64,000 nucleotides of DNA, taken from assembly GCF_900115065.1 (NCBI RefSeq), contig NZ_FOVE01000014.1:1-64000 (forward strand), given 5' to 3'. Both the position numbers and the translations under genes were made by a program. The DNA comes from Formivibrio citricus (GTDB taxonomy: Bacteria > Pseudomonadota > Gammaproteobacteria > Burkholderiales > Chitinibacteraceae). This document shows positions 44,742-52,753 of the stretch, piece by piece. Position 1 is the stretch's first letter, and each line of letters begins with the position of its first letter. The notes beneath the pieces were generated by a model. It was not told the DNA's origin. It was given only the letters and a program-made list of their open reading frames with translations, and did no database searches.

Positions 44742-45527
44742 ATGCTCTCCTTTACCCAGGGGCAGGTGGATGCGTGGCTGGCGCTGTTCTGGTGGCCGTA
44801 CTTGCGCATCTTCGGGCTGATGATCGTTGATCCGTTCTTTTCCAGTCGCTCGATTCCGGTACGGGTTCGCGTCGGACTTTCGATCCTCCTGGTGTTGCTG
44901 GTGGCGCCGAACCTCCAGCCTTTGCCGCATATCCCCGTCGTGTCCCCGCAAGGCATCCTGATTGCCCTGAAAGAGCTGCTGATCGGCGCCTCGCTGGGTT
45001 TTACCGTGCGCCTGATTTTTACCGGAATGGAAATGGCCGGGCATTTAAGCGGTTTGCAAATGGGGCTGGGTTTTGCCACTTTTTACGACCCGCAGCATGC
45101 GACCAGTACACCCGTCGTGGCGCAATTGCTGAGCCTTTTCATGTTGCTGGTTTTTCTGGCCTTTGATGGTCATCTCGTGGTGCTGCGTGCGTTGCTCGAG
45201 AGTTATGCTCAATTGCCGATCGGCCCGGCGCCGCCGGGCGCGGGCGGACTCAAGCTGATGGCGGATTTTGGCGCTTTCGTTTTTCGCTCGGGCGTGATGC
45301 TGTCCCTGCCGGTGCTGGCTGCGCTGCTGGTGACCAATCTCGCGATCGGGGTGATGACGCGCGCCGCGCCGCAGTTGAACGTGTTTGCCATCGGCTTCCC
45401 TCTCACGCTGGCCATCGGGGCTGGGGCGCTCTATCTTTCGCTGCCTTACCTCGTTCCGTACATCAACGGTTTCCTGGGCGAAATAACCCGTCATTTCCTG
45501 AAACTGTTGAGGGCGTTCGGAGGGTGA
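44742..45527 (+). CDS. fliR: Flagellar export gate protein FliR
   Basis: A 261-residue protein with about six membrane helices. Recognisable parts: RVRVGLSILLVLLVAPNL, KELLIGASLGFTVRLIFTGMEMAGHLSGLQMGL, FAIGFPLTLAIGAGAL. It is the last gene of fliKLMNOPQR, 7 bp after fliQ. flhB is not next to it; it lies on the other side of fliK on the minus strand. Confidence 0.96.
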   Translation: MLSFTQGQVDAWLALFWWPYLRIFGLMIVDPFFSSRSIPVRVRVGLSILLVLLVAPNLQPLPHIPVVSPQGILIALKELLIGASLGFTVRLIFTGMEMAGHLSGLQMGLGFATFYDPQHATSTPVVAQLLSLFMLLVFLAFDGHLVVLRALLESYAQLPIGPAPPGAGGLKLMADFGAFVFRSGVMLSLPVLAALLVTNLAIGVMTRAAPQLNVFAIGFPLTLAIGAGALYLSLPYLVPYINGFLGEITRHFLKLLRAFGG

Positions 45528-45566
45528 CTTTGGGTGGATTGCGCTCCATCCCGCCTGTAATAATTC

Positions 45567-45602
45567 CCGATTACTTTAATCGGTTATTGGCTGCGTTATA
45601 AT
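45567..45602 (+). promoter_or_regulatory. folE2 promoter with overlapping dyad
   Basis: TATAAT at 45597-45602 is a perfect -10. The -35 is poor, and a perfect CCGATT-N5-AATCGG dyad (45567-45572 / 45578-45583) covers it. This is a possible operator. Confidence 0.45.
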
Positions 45603-45628
45603 CCCGGAAAATACTCAGGAGAGACCCC

Positions 45629-46438
45629 ATGTCCGCAGCGATTGCCGACGTGCAGAATTCACCGGATAACCGCAACATCGCCATCAACAAGGTGGGCATC
45701 AAGTCGATCCGCCACCCGGTGCGCGTATCCGACCGAGCCGACGGTGAGCAGTACACCGTGGCCGTTTTCGATATGTACGTATTCCTGCCCCAGCATTTCA
45801 AGGGTACGCATATGTCGCGCTTTGTCGAGATTCTCAATAGCCATGAAAAGGCGATCTCGGTCGATTCGTTCGAAACCATCCTGCGCCAGATGTGCGAACG
45901 CCTGGAGGCGGAATCCGGCTACCTGGAAATGCGTTTCCCCTTCTTCATCAACAAGCGCGCGCCGGTTTCCGAAGTGCAAAGCCTTATGGATTACGAGGTG
46001 ACGCTGGTTGGCGAAATCAAGAAAGGCCAGTTCGAGATGCGCCTCAAGGTGCAGGTGCCGGTCACCAGCCTGTGCCCGTGCTCCAAGAAAATCTCCGAAT
46101 ACGGGGCGCACAACCAGCGCTCGCACGTCACGGTGACCGCCACGCTGGCCGAACACGTCTGGATCGAGGAGATTGTCGAACTGGTGGAAAAGGAAGCCTC
46201 GTGCGAGCTCTTCGGCCTGCTCAAGCGCCCCGACGAGAAATACGTGACCGAGCGTGCCTACGACAATCCCAAGTTCGTCGAGGACATGGTGCGCGACGTG
46301 GCTTCGCGTCTCAATGCCGACAGCCGCATTGCCGCCTATGTGGTCGAATCGGAAAACTTCGAGTCGATCCACAATCATTCGGCTTATGCGCTGATTGAGC
46401 AGGACAAGCGTGTGAATAATTGCTGCGAAGGCGCATAA
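45629..46438 (+). CDS. folE2: GTP cyclohydrolase FolE2 (type IB)
   Basis: A 269-residue protein of usual length. It makes 7,8-dihydroneopterin triphosphate from GTP for folate. The family-specific motif [19 protein letters not shown] contains the catalytic Cys; [34 protein letters not shown] and NHSAYA follow. Unlike FolE1 it does not need zinc and in many bacteria is induced under zinc shortage. CAGGAGAG upstream sets the ATG. Confidence 0.97.
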   Translation: MSAAIADVQNSPDNRNIAINKVGIKSIRHPVRVSDRADGEQYTVAVFDMYVFLPQHFKGTHMSRFVEILNSHEKAISVDSFETILRQMCERLEAESGYLEMRFPFFINKRAPVSEVQSLMDYEVTLVGEIKKGQFEMRLKVQVPVTSLCPCSKKISEYGAHNQRSHVTVTATLAEHVWIEEIVELVEKEASCELFGLLKRPDEKYVTERAYDNPKFVEDMVRDVASRLNADSRIAAYVVESENFESIHNHSAYALIEQDKRVNNCCEGA

Positions 46439-46460
46439 CTGCTGCGTAGCAGTGGATTCA

Positions 46461-46486
46461 AAAAGGCCGGCGCAAGCCGGCTTTCT
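46461..46486. terminator. Bidirectional terminator between folE2 and pgeF
   Basis: GCCGGC (46466-46471) and GCCGGC (46476-46481) around a GCAA loop, with an A run before and CTTTCT after. It separates two convergent genes. Confidence 0.7.
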
Positions 46487-46543
46487 CATTTCTGCCTGAT
46501 CAGGCAGTCTGTCCATTGCGACGGTAAGGCCGCAGGACGGAAT

Positions 46544-47323
46544 TCATCCCGTCGAGCGATTTTCTGGCCGGGATGATGACGGGTTCTCAAGCCAGATCAG
46601 GCTGGCCATCCGTCCCGTCTGCCCGTCGCGACGGTAGGAGAAGAAACGCGCCGGCTCGCTGAAGGTGCAGTATTCACCACCGTAGATGCGGGTAACGCCG
46701 CAGGCTTCGAGCCGCTGCCGGGCCAGTTGGTAGAGATCGGCCAGCCACTTGCCTTCCGCGGCTCCGGGTCGGAAGGCGTCGGCGGCGTGTGCATCGCGTG
46801 CCACAAAGGCGGCGCGAACTTCATTTCCCACCTCGAAGGCTTGCGGGCCGATGGCCGGGCCAAGCCATGCCAGAATGCGTTCTGGCGCAACCGTCATCGC
46901 CGCAACGGTAGCCTCCAGCACCCCGTTGCACAGCCCGCGCCAGCCCGCGTGCGCGGCGCCTGCGACGGTTCCGGTTTCGTCGCAGAACAGTACCGGCAGG
47001 CAATCGGCAGTCATGACCGCGCAGACTGCGCCGGGAGCATGGGCAACGGCTGCATCGGCATCGCTGCCGGCCGGAGTCTGGCTCGCATCAGCGACAACGG
47101 TGCCGTGCACCTGGTTCAGCCACAGCGGTTCGGTGGGGAGATGCCGGCGCAGGCTTGCGCGGTTGCGGGCCACGGTTTGCGCGTCGTCGCCGACATGGGT
47201 GCCAAGGTTCAGCGAATCGAACGGCGCGCCACTGAAGCCACTCCGGCGGGTGGTGGCGAGCGCTTTGACGTTGGGCGGTGCAGGCCAGTCCGGAATGATG
47301 AATTCCGGCTCATTCCTTGACAT
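46544..47323 (-). CDS. pgeF: Peptidoglycan editing factor PgeF / YfiH family
   Basis: A 259-residue protein of the Cu-oxidase_4/LACC1 family. Diagnostic motifs: WLNQVHGTVV, MTADCLPVLFCD, AAHAGWRGLCNG, WLGPAIGP, FSYRRDGQTGRMASLIWL. Members hydrolyse wrongly incorporated L-Ser from cell-wall precursors, and have purine nucleoside activity in vitro. The ATG at 47323 is chosen; it overlaps rluD by 14 nt, the usual rluD-pgeF arrangement. A 14-residue Ser/Arg tail after the normal end is unusual. Confidence 0.93.
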   Translation of the reverse strand: MSRNEPEFIIPDWPAPPNVKALATTRRSGFSGAPFDSLNLGTHVGDDAQTVARNRASLRRHLPTEPLWLNQVHGTVVADASQTPAGSDADAAVAHAPGAVCAVMTADCLPVLFCDETGTVAGAAHAGWRGLCNGVLEATVAAMTVAPERILAWLGPAIGPQAFEVGNEVRAAFVARDAHAADAFRPGAAEGKWLADLYQLARQRLEACGVTRIYGGEYCTFSEPARFFSYRRDGQTGRMASLIWLENPSSSRPENRSTG

Positions 47324-48365
47324 AGAAGATCTCGCAATTGTCGTCTTCGTCGCCCCAATCGTCATCGTCCCAGTCTTCCTCTTCTTCGGCCATGCCGGCG
47401 TCGGCGCGCAGGGCATAGAGCAGGGCGGTCATGTCTTCCGGGACCGGCGCTTTCCAGGTCATGGTCTTGCCGTTTTCCGGGTGGACGAGCGAGAGCTTGC
47501 GCGCATGCAGCGCCTGACGGTTGAAGTCTTCCAGTGCCAGCGTCATTTCTTGCGAAGCCAGGCGCGGTTTGCCGCCATAGACCGGATCGGCCGCGAGCGG
47601 GTGGCCGATGTGCGCCATGTGCACGCGGATCTGGTGGGTGCGCCCTGTTTCCAGCCGGCATTCGACGAGTGTATGCGCGGCGAATTGCTCGATGGCGCGC
47701 CAGTGCGTGATCGCAGGTTTGCCGGTATGCACCACGGCCATCTTGATGCGTTCGCGCGGGTGGCGGCCGATGGGGGCGTCCACGGTGCCGTCACCGGCCA
47801 GTTTGCCCTGGACGATGGCCAGATAGTGGCGCTTGACCGTGCGGGCCTGCAGTTGCTGGACCAGGTTGTTCTGCGCGGTCAGCGTGCGTGCGACGACCAT
47901 CAGCCCACTGGTGTCCTTGTCCAGCCGGTGCACAATACCGGCGCGCGGAACGGTTTTGAGTTCGGGGAATGCGAAAAGCAGACCGTTGAGCACGGTGCCG
48001 GACCAATTGCCGCTGCCGGGGTGTACGACCAGGCCAGCCGGTTTGTCGATGACGAGGATCGATTCGTCTTCGTAGACAACGTCGAGCGGAATGTCTTCGG
48101 CCTGGAACGAGGTTTCTTCCGGATTGGCCTGGATGTGCACGCAAAGATGCTCGCCGCCCCAGAGCTTCAGCTTGGGGACTGACTCCTTGCCGTCGACCGT
48201 GACCAGCCCGTCCTTGATCCAGTTGCTGATCCGGCTGCGAGAATACTCCGGCATCAGACTGGCCAGCGCGGCATCCAGCCGCTCGCCGGCGAGCTCCCGA
48301 GGAACGGTTAGAACACGCTCCTCCGTGAAGTCGCTATAATCGTCGGGTTCAATAGTGGAATTCAT
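47310..48365 (-). CDS. rluD: 23S rRNA pseudouridine synthase RluD
   Basis: A 351-residue protein. An N-terminal S4 domain (GERLDAALASLMPEYSRSRISNWIKDG) precedes the catalytic domain with VHRLDKDTSGLMVVART (catalytic Asp), LETGRTHQIRVHMAHIGHPLAADPVYGG and RQALHA. It modifies helix 69 of 23S rRNA. The C-terminus has a very acidic insert (EEEEDWDDDDWGDEDD) before CEIFYVKE. ATG at 48365 or the adjacent one at 48368; both lie one base from the divergent bamD start. Confidence 0.95.
   Translation of the reverse strand: MNSTIEPDDYSDFTEERVLTVPRELAGERLDAALASLMPEYSRSRISNWIKDGLVTVDGKESVPKLKLWGGEHLCVHIQANPEETSFQAEDIPLDVVYEDESILVIDKPAGLVVHPGSGNWSGTVLNGLLFAFPELKTVPRAGIVHRLDKDTSGLMVVARTLTAQNNLVQQLQARTVKRHYLAIVQGKLAGDGTVDAPIGRHPRERIKMAVVHTGKPAITHWRAIEQFAAHTLVECRLETGRTHQIRVHMAHIGHPLAADPVYGGKPRLASQEMTLALEDFNRQALHARKLSLVHPENGKTMTWKAPVPEDMTALLYALRADAGMAEEEEDWDDDDWGDEDDNCEIFYVKE
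48335..48340 (+). promoter_or_regulatory. -10 element of bamD inside rluD
   Basis: A perfect TATAAT lies 27 bp before the bamD ATG, within the first codons of rluD. No convincing -35 is seen 17 bp upstream. Confidence 0.45.
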
Positions 48366-48366
48366 C

Positions 48367-49167
48367 ATGAACCAGATTCTAACCCGAATCCTTGCCGTTG
48401 CCTGTGCCGGTATTTTGATTGCCGGCTGTTCCTCCACGCCGGACGACAACGATCTGGCCAAAGGCTGGAGCGCGGACAAGATTTACTCCGAAGCCAAGAG
48501 CGAGCAATCCAGCAACAACTTCGACCGTTCGACCAAGCTTTTCGAAAAGCTGGAGGCGCGCTTCCCGTATGGGCGCTATGCCCAGCAGGCGCAGCTGGAG
48601 ATTGCCTATAACCATTACAAGGACAAAGAGCCCGCGCTGGCGCTGGCGGCAATCGACCGCTTCGTGAAGCAGTATCCGACGCACCCGAACATGGACTACG
48701 CCTACTACTTCAAGGGGTTGGTTTCCTTCAATGAAGTGCAGGGCTTCATGTCGAAAGTCTCGCAACAGGATATGTCCGAGCGCGATCCGAAGAGCGCACG
48801 GGAATCCTTCGACGCTTTCCGCGAGCTCGTGAACCGCTATCCGGACAGCAAGTACGTGCAGGATGCCCGTTTGCGGATGAACTACCTGATTGGTGCGATT
48901 GCCTCGCACGAACTGCATGTGGCGCGCTATTACTACAAGCGAGGCGCGTTCCTGGCTGCAGCCAACCGCGCCAAGTTGTTGATTGAGCAGTACGGTAACA
49001 CCAGACAGGTCGAAGGCGCGCTCGGGCTCATGGTGCTTTCCTACGACAAGCTGGGCATGAAGGATCTGCGTGACGATGCCAAGCGCGTATTGCAGAAAAA
49101 TTATCCCGACAGCAAGGCTATGCAGGAAAACTTCCTGAGCGACCCGTGGTGGTGGTCGCCGCTCTGA
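48367..49167 (+). CDS. bamD: Outer-membrane assembly lipoprotein BamD
   Basis: A 266-residue lipoprotein with signal peptide and lipobox LIAGCSS (Cys21). Five TPR-like repeats follow: YSEAKSEQSSNNFDRSTKLFEKLEARFPYGRYAQQA, AIDRFVKQYPTHPNMDYAYYFKGLVSF, ARESFDAFRELVNRYPDSKYVQDARLRM, given in parts here. It is essential in the BAM complex for beta-barrel insertion. ATG at 48367 has GTGGA 7 nt upstream; an in-frame GTG at 48355 is less likely. Confidence 0.95.
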   Translation: MNQILTRILAVACAGILIAGCSSTPDDNDLAKGWSADKIYSEAKSEQSSNNFDRSTKLFEKLEARFPYGRYAQQAQLEIAYNHYKDKEPALALAAIDRFVKQYPTHPNMDYAYYFKGLVSFNEVQGFMSKVSQQDMSERDPKSARESFDAFRELVNRYPDSKYVQDARLRMNYLIGAIASHELHVARYYYKRGAFLAAANRAKLLIEQYGNTRQVEGALGLMVLSYDKLGMKDLRDDAKRVLQKNYPDSKAMQENFLSDPWWWSPL

Positions 49168-49189
49168 TTCAAAAAGTTTGAGTGGGGTG

Positions 49190-49218
49190 TTGACAGGTCT
49201 GAAGGGGTGCTGCATAAT
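49190..49218 (+). promoter_or_regulatory. Sigma-70 promoter of the tRNA pair
   Basis: TTGACA (49190-49195), 17-bp spacer, CATAAT (49213-49218). Transcription should start near 49225, just before tRNA-Ala. Confidence 0.85.
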
Positions 49219-49230
49219 TCGAATCTCTTC

Positions 49231-49306
<76 letters not shown>

Positions 49307-49360
49307 AGACATAAAATGAAGGCCGCATGAATGTGCGGCATTCGTTTGTAAAAAGTTGAA

Positions 49361-49435
49361 GTCCCTATAGTTTAGCGGTTAGAACACTGCCCTTTCACGG
49401 CGGCGGCCGGGGTTCGATTCCCCGTGGGGACGCCA
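49361..49435 (+). tRNA. tRNA-Glu (anticodon TTC)
   Basis: 75 nt with encoded CCA. Acceptor GTCCCTA/TGGGGAC, anticodon arm CTGCC-CTTTCAC-GGCGG, T arm CGGGG-TTCGATT-CCCCG. The 3' half (49395-49435) is antisense to the last codons of the neighbouring recombinase, so it marks the boundary of the mobile DNA to the right. Confidence 0.97.
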
Positions 49436-51230
49436 CTTTTATATAACCCGCAGAACGAATCACTGCTCCCAGTGTGGTTCTGCCGGTAATTAAAAACTGC
49501 TTCTTACCTTTAGCACTCGCGAGCGGTGTTGCAACCAACGGTTCAGCAAGCAGTTCTCTCAGTAGTTTTCGCGTTTCCTCTAGATTCCCTGATAGTAACT
49601 CACCCAACTTGGGTTGAATTTCGTCCAGCCAGTCGCTCAGCACCTGTTCGTCAAACTGGTGGCGCTGACGCATGACCATTTCTTCTTGCTTCAACCCAAT
49701 TTGAAGCCCCTCGCGTAACTGCTCCCGCTGGCGAATTTCATCCAGAACGCTTTTGGGGGCTGATCCCTCGGCAAGATAACCCAGCAAGTTTTTCAGTTCC
49801 CGCTCAATCTTGCTTAGCGTCGCTTTCATTTGTTCTGTGCGCTGCGTGCTGTCCGATTCATTACCATGCTGCGTCATGAAGTCCTTGGCTTGCGCCACCA
49901 TCAGATCGCGGGTTTCTGGTGTCAGCAGGATTTTCTTCACTTGATCCAAGACCTGCGTATCCAGAACCAGCATATTGATCCGGAAACTGTTCTTGCAGGC
50001 ACTATTGCCCCGATTGCGATGGGTGCTGCACCCGTAGTACAAGTATTTACGAGGATCGTTTTCAGGATTTTTGGGCGGTTTTCCACCCAGCATCACAATG
50101 TTCCCGCCACAGAGCGCGCAACGCATCATCCCCGTCAGCAGGTATTTACTCGATTTACCTGTGTCGATGGCCGCGGGCTTGGACAACAAGCCTGGCAAGG
50201 CCCAATCGGAAGAGGGCGTGCCAGATACGGTGAAGGCACTCGGCGGGGGCGCGGCTTTAACCTGCCGGTTGTAATTCTCCCGGTGCGCCTGAACGCGTAA
50301 TTGCACCTTATCCCAGAGCGCTTGTTCAATCAGGCGTAAATGAGGGAATTCATACCGGGCAAATTCATCCTGTTTCACCCGCTTGTTCTTGCGCCCCCGT
50401 TGTCGGGTTTTACGATACTCCCCATAACTGATCACCCCGATATAACGCTCCCGACACAGCATCGGCTGAATACAACTGGAGGACCAGCTCCCCGACCCTC
50501 GGTTGCCTGCACTGGGCGAAGGGGGGGTAACACCGTTCAAGTACTTGCAATTCAACGCCAGATAGCGTGGCGAATTCTCGCCATTCAACACCCGAGCAAT
50601 ATCGCGGTAGCCCAAGCCATCGGCGTACATCGTAAAAATCGCTCTGACCACCCCAGCTTCTGCTTCCAGTGGCCGCTGCTCAGTATGGCTGCGCACCTGA
50701 TGCCCATGCGCATCCGTCGTAAAAACCGGCACATTCTCATAACCGTATACGCGCCCACCCGTGACATGCCCCAGACTGGCCTTGCGCGCCAGGGTATCCC
50801 GACTGCGCACAGAGGCACTGATTCGCTCCATCTCTCCGGCATAAGAACGCAGATTGATCATCAGGCGCGCCTCCGGCGAATCAGCCAGTTCACGTTGCCC
50901 TGTCTGGTAGTACCAAACCTGAATATGGTGCTGGTTGATGATGTCATCGAGCAAAAGTACATTCAGTTGCGAGTCGCGCCCCAGCCGATCCAGATCCGCC
51001 GTGATCAAAACATCATAGCGAGACAGATTCGCGTGTAGCCTGTTTAATCCCTCTCGCAATAAATACTCAGCGCCGGAGATGCCATCGTCCACATAGATGT
51101 CGGCATCTTCGATCTGCCAGCCGCGGCTTTGCGCAAATTCCCGACAGCGAATCATCTGGCGATGGATCGATTTGTTATCGTCCACGCGACTATCCTCGGT
51201 GCTTTTACGACAATAGGCGGCGACTCTCAT
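49395..51230 (-). CDS. Large serine recombinase (integrase/resolvase family)
   Basis: A 611-residue recombinase. The resolvase domain (about 1-145) has the nucleophile Ser10 in AAYCRKSTED, YVDDGISGAEY and ITADLDRLGRD. The Recombinase domain (about 165-290) and a zinc ribbon (about 360-430, RCALCGG...YGCSTHRNRGNSACKN, four Cys) follow, then a coiled coil. The last 13 codons (VASPRGIEPRPPP) and the TGA are complementary to tRNA-Glu; the stop overlaps the anticodon. GGAGG 7 nt upstream fixes ATG 51230, which overlaps the small gene before it (ATGA). It should integrate or excise the element to its right. Confidence 0.93.
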   Translation of the reverse strand: MRVAAYCRKSTEDSRVDDNKSIHRQMIRCREFAQSRGWQIEDADIYVDDGISGAEYLLREGLNRLHANLSRYDVLITADLDRLGRDSQLNVLLLDDIINQHHIQVWYYQTGQRELADSPEARLMINLRSYAGEMERISASVRSRDTLARKASLGHVTGGRVYGYENVPVFTTDAHGHQVRSHTEQRPLEAEAGVVRAIFTMYADGLGYRDIARVLNGENSPRYLALNCKYLNGVTPPSPSAGNRGSGSWSSSCIQPMLCRERYIGVISYGEYRKTRQRGRKNKRVKQDEFARYEFPHLRLIEQALWDKVQLRVQAHRENYNRQVKAAPPPSAFTVSGTPSSDWALPGLLSKPAAIDTGKSSKYLLTGMMRCALCGGNIVMLGGKPPKNPENDPRKYLYYGCSTHRNRGNSACKNSFRINMLVLDTQVLDQVKKILLTPETRDLMVAQAKDFMTQHGNESDSTQRTEQMKATLSKIERELKNLLGYLAEGSAPKSVLDEIRQREQLREGLQIGLKQEEMVMRQRHQFDEQVLSDWLDEIQPKLGELLSGNLEETRKLLRELLAEPLVATPLASAKGKKQFLITGRTTLGAVIRSAGYIKVASPRGIEPRPPP

Positions 51231-51451
51231 GGAGCATCCTCCGGGAAAGGGAGTGCATTTGCATCCAGCGCATTTGATGTGTTTGCGTCCAACGCATTTG
51301 ATGTGATCGACGGTTGCTGCTGATCTTGTCGATAAGCCGTGGCCAGCCATTGCCCGCATTGCCGAATCGCCGGGTGATCCTGGCTGGGTAACGATGGGGA
51401 CACTGCCGGTGGCACGGGAATTTGCCAGAGGTTGATTTCAATGATCGCCAT
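51227..51451 (-). CDS. Small protein coupled to the serine recombinase
   Basis: A 74-residue ORF starting MAIIEINLWQIPVPPA with AAAGGAG 7-8 nt upstream. It ends in an ATGA overlap with the recombinase, so it is surely co-translated. The C-terminal part has a perfect duplicated octapeptide (SNALDANT, SNALDANA), encoded by a 24-bp tandem repeat. No family is recognised. A role as recombinase accessory or directionality factor is only suggested by position. Confidence 0.65.
   Translation of the reverse strand: MAIIEINLWQIPVPPAVSPSLPSQDHPAIRQCGQWLATAYRQDQQQPSITSNALDANTSNALDANALPFPEDAP
51258..51305. repeat. 24-bp tandem repeat, two copies
   Basis: Units 51258-51281 and 51282-51305 differ at two positions. 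They lie inside the small gene upstream of the recombinase and keep its frame. Confidence 0.8.
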
Positions 51452-51506
51452 GGAAAAACTCCTTTGTATTGAAGTGCATAGCAAATCACATTCCCCACGA
51501 AACACT

Positions 51507-51580
51507 CAAACTTTAGGCCGCTTTTTTGTGAAAACCACGGGCCCATGCACTATTTAAGTCACAACCCAGCTTAAAGTTTG
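51507..51580. repeat. Separated inverted repeat between the AAA gene and the small gene
   Basis: CAAACTTTA at 51507-51515 and TAAAGTTTG at 51572-51580 face each other, both next to a GCCGC-like block. The 180-bp interval 51452-51631 has no other gene. It may be an operator or a recombinase site. Confidence 0.35.
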
Positions 51581-51631
51581 CCGCCAGTATCAACGGTGTG
51601 ATTTCATATCAGCGCGGCCGCGGATCAGCGC

Positions 51632-52753
51632 TTACACAAACCCCATCCGCCGCGCATTATTCGCCGCCTGCGGTTCCGGCGGCTCCGGCAACAAATTCCC
51701 CGCACAGGCTTGCAAGGCCTGCGGCGAATCGAACTTGCCCAACGCCGCATCGAATCCTTGTTCCAAGCGCAAGCGCAGTTCACGAATACTGCCGCAGTTG
51801 GCCAACAAGGCCTCCATCACTTCAAGAGGTAATTCCTCGGCAAACAATTGCGCACGTCCATCGCGCAAGCGCAGCGCTTGATAGAGCTTCTGCACAATCA
51901 CGGGCCATTCCCGCGCCTTCGGTGCGTGAACCGGGCAGATCTGGAATCGACTTAGCAGCGGTGCCGGCAAATAGTCTGTCTGATTGGCCGTAGCGAGGAA
52001 GGAGCAGTAACTCAAATCAATCGGTACATCGACGAACTTGTCTTCAAAACGACAGGCATTCTCCGGCTCCAGCAGCATCAGGATGATGTCGAGTGTCCAG
52101 CCATGCTGACCGAGACCGCTCTTGTCGACCTCCTCCAACAAGATCAACGGATTCGCCACCTCACAGCGCGCCATAAACAAGGCCAGTTTCCCCGGCGAGG
52201 CCGAGCCCCAATGTCGGCTGGTCCCGATCAAGGACAGATTGTCCGCGTTGCCGCCCAACTGGATTTCCAGTGTCGGCACTCCGAAGACCTCGGCCACCTG
52301 ATGCAACAGATGGCTTTTGCCATTCCCCGGCGGCCCCGCCAACAGGGTAGGGGAGAGCTTCAAAGGTTGTTGTGTCGCAACCTGCAACTTCACCCGGTTC
52401 AGAACCTGATCCATCCACATTTTTTGATGGGGCAACTGCTCATGCAATGCCAACAACTGCTGCCAATGTTTCGCCTGCGGGATCAGCAATGTCTTGGGCT
52501 GGGCCAATGCCTTCAACTGCTCAACCAGCGCAAGGCGATCCTTGCCGTTCTCCGATTGCAGTCGTTGCAGCAACGCCCCAGGATCGGCCAACACCACCGA
52601 ATGCGGACTTTCTGGCACGGCCTTCGACATTGGCACCGGCTGATCCATCAGACGCCGGGCGCGCCACAGACAGGAAGCCGATGCCCTACGGGGCAGCATC
52701 TGCAGCAGCGCACGCGGATGAGCTTGCAGTAACTGTGTGACATCGACATTCAT
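51632..52753 (-). CDS. Lon-like AAA+ ATPase without protease domain
   Basis: A 373-residue protein. Residues about 1-135 are helical and hydrophilic. The AAA+ core has Walker A GPPGNGKSHLL (Lys146), Walker B LILLEEVDKSG (Glu207-Glu208, so Glu replaces the usual Asp), LLEPENACRFEDKFVDVP, sensor 1 LATANQTDYL and the arginine-finger region APLLSRF. This wording is that of Lon's AAA module (LDPEQN.. F.DHY.. DLS.. TSN.. PLLDRM). The Lon substrate-binding and protease domains are absent. The ATG at 52753 overlaps the preceding stop (ATGA). Third gene of the exonuclease operon. Function unknown; a remodelling ATPase is inferred. Confidence 0.8.
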   Translation of the reverse strand: MNVDVTQLLQAHPRALLQMLPRRASASCLWRARRLMDQPVPMSKAVPESPHSVVLADPGALLQRLQSENGKDRLALVEQLKALAQPKTLLIPQAKHWQQLLALHEQLPHQKMWMDQVLNRVKLQVATQQPLKLSPTLLAGPPGNGKSHLLHQVAEVFGVPTLEIQLGGNADNLSLIGTSRHWGSASPGKLALFMARCEVANPLILLEEVDKSGLGQHGWTLDIILMLLEPENACRFEDKFVDVPIDLSYCSFLATANQTDYLPAPLLSRFQICPVHAPKAREWPVIVQKLYQALRLRDGRAQLFAEELPLEVMEALLANCGSIRELRLRLEQGFDAALGKFDSPQALQACAGNLLPEPPEPQAANNARRMGFV

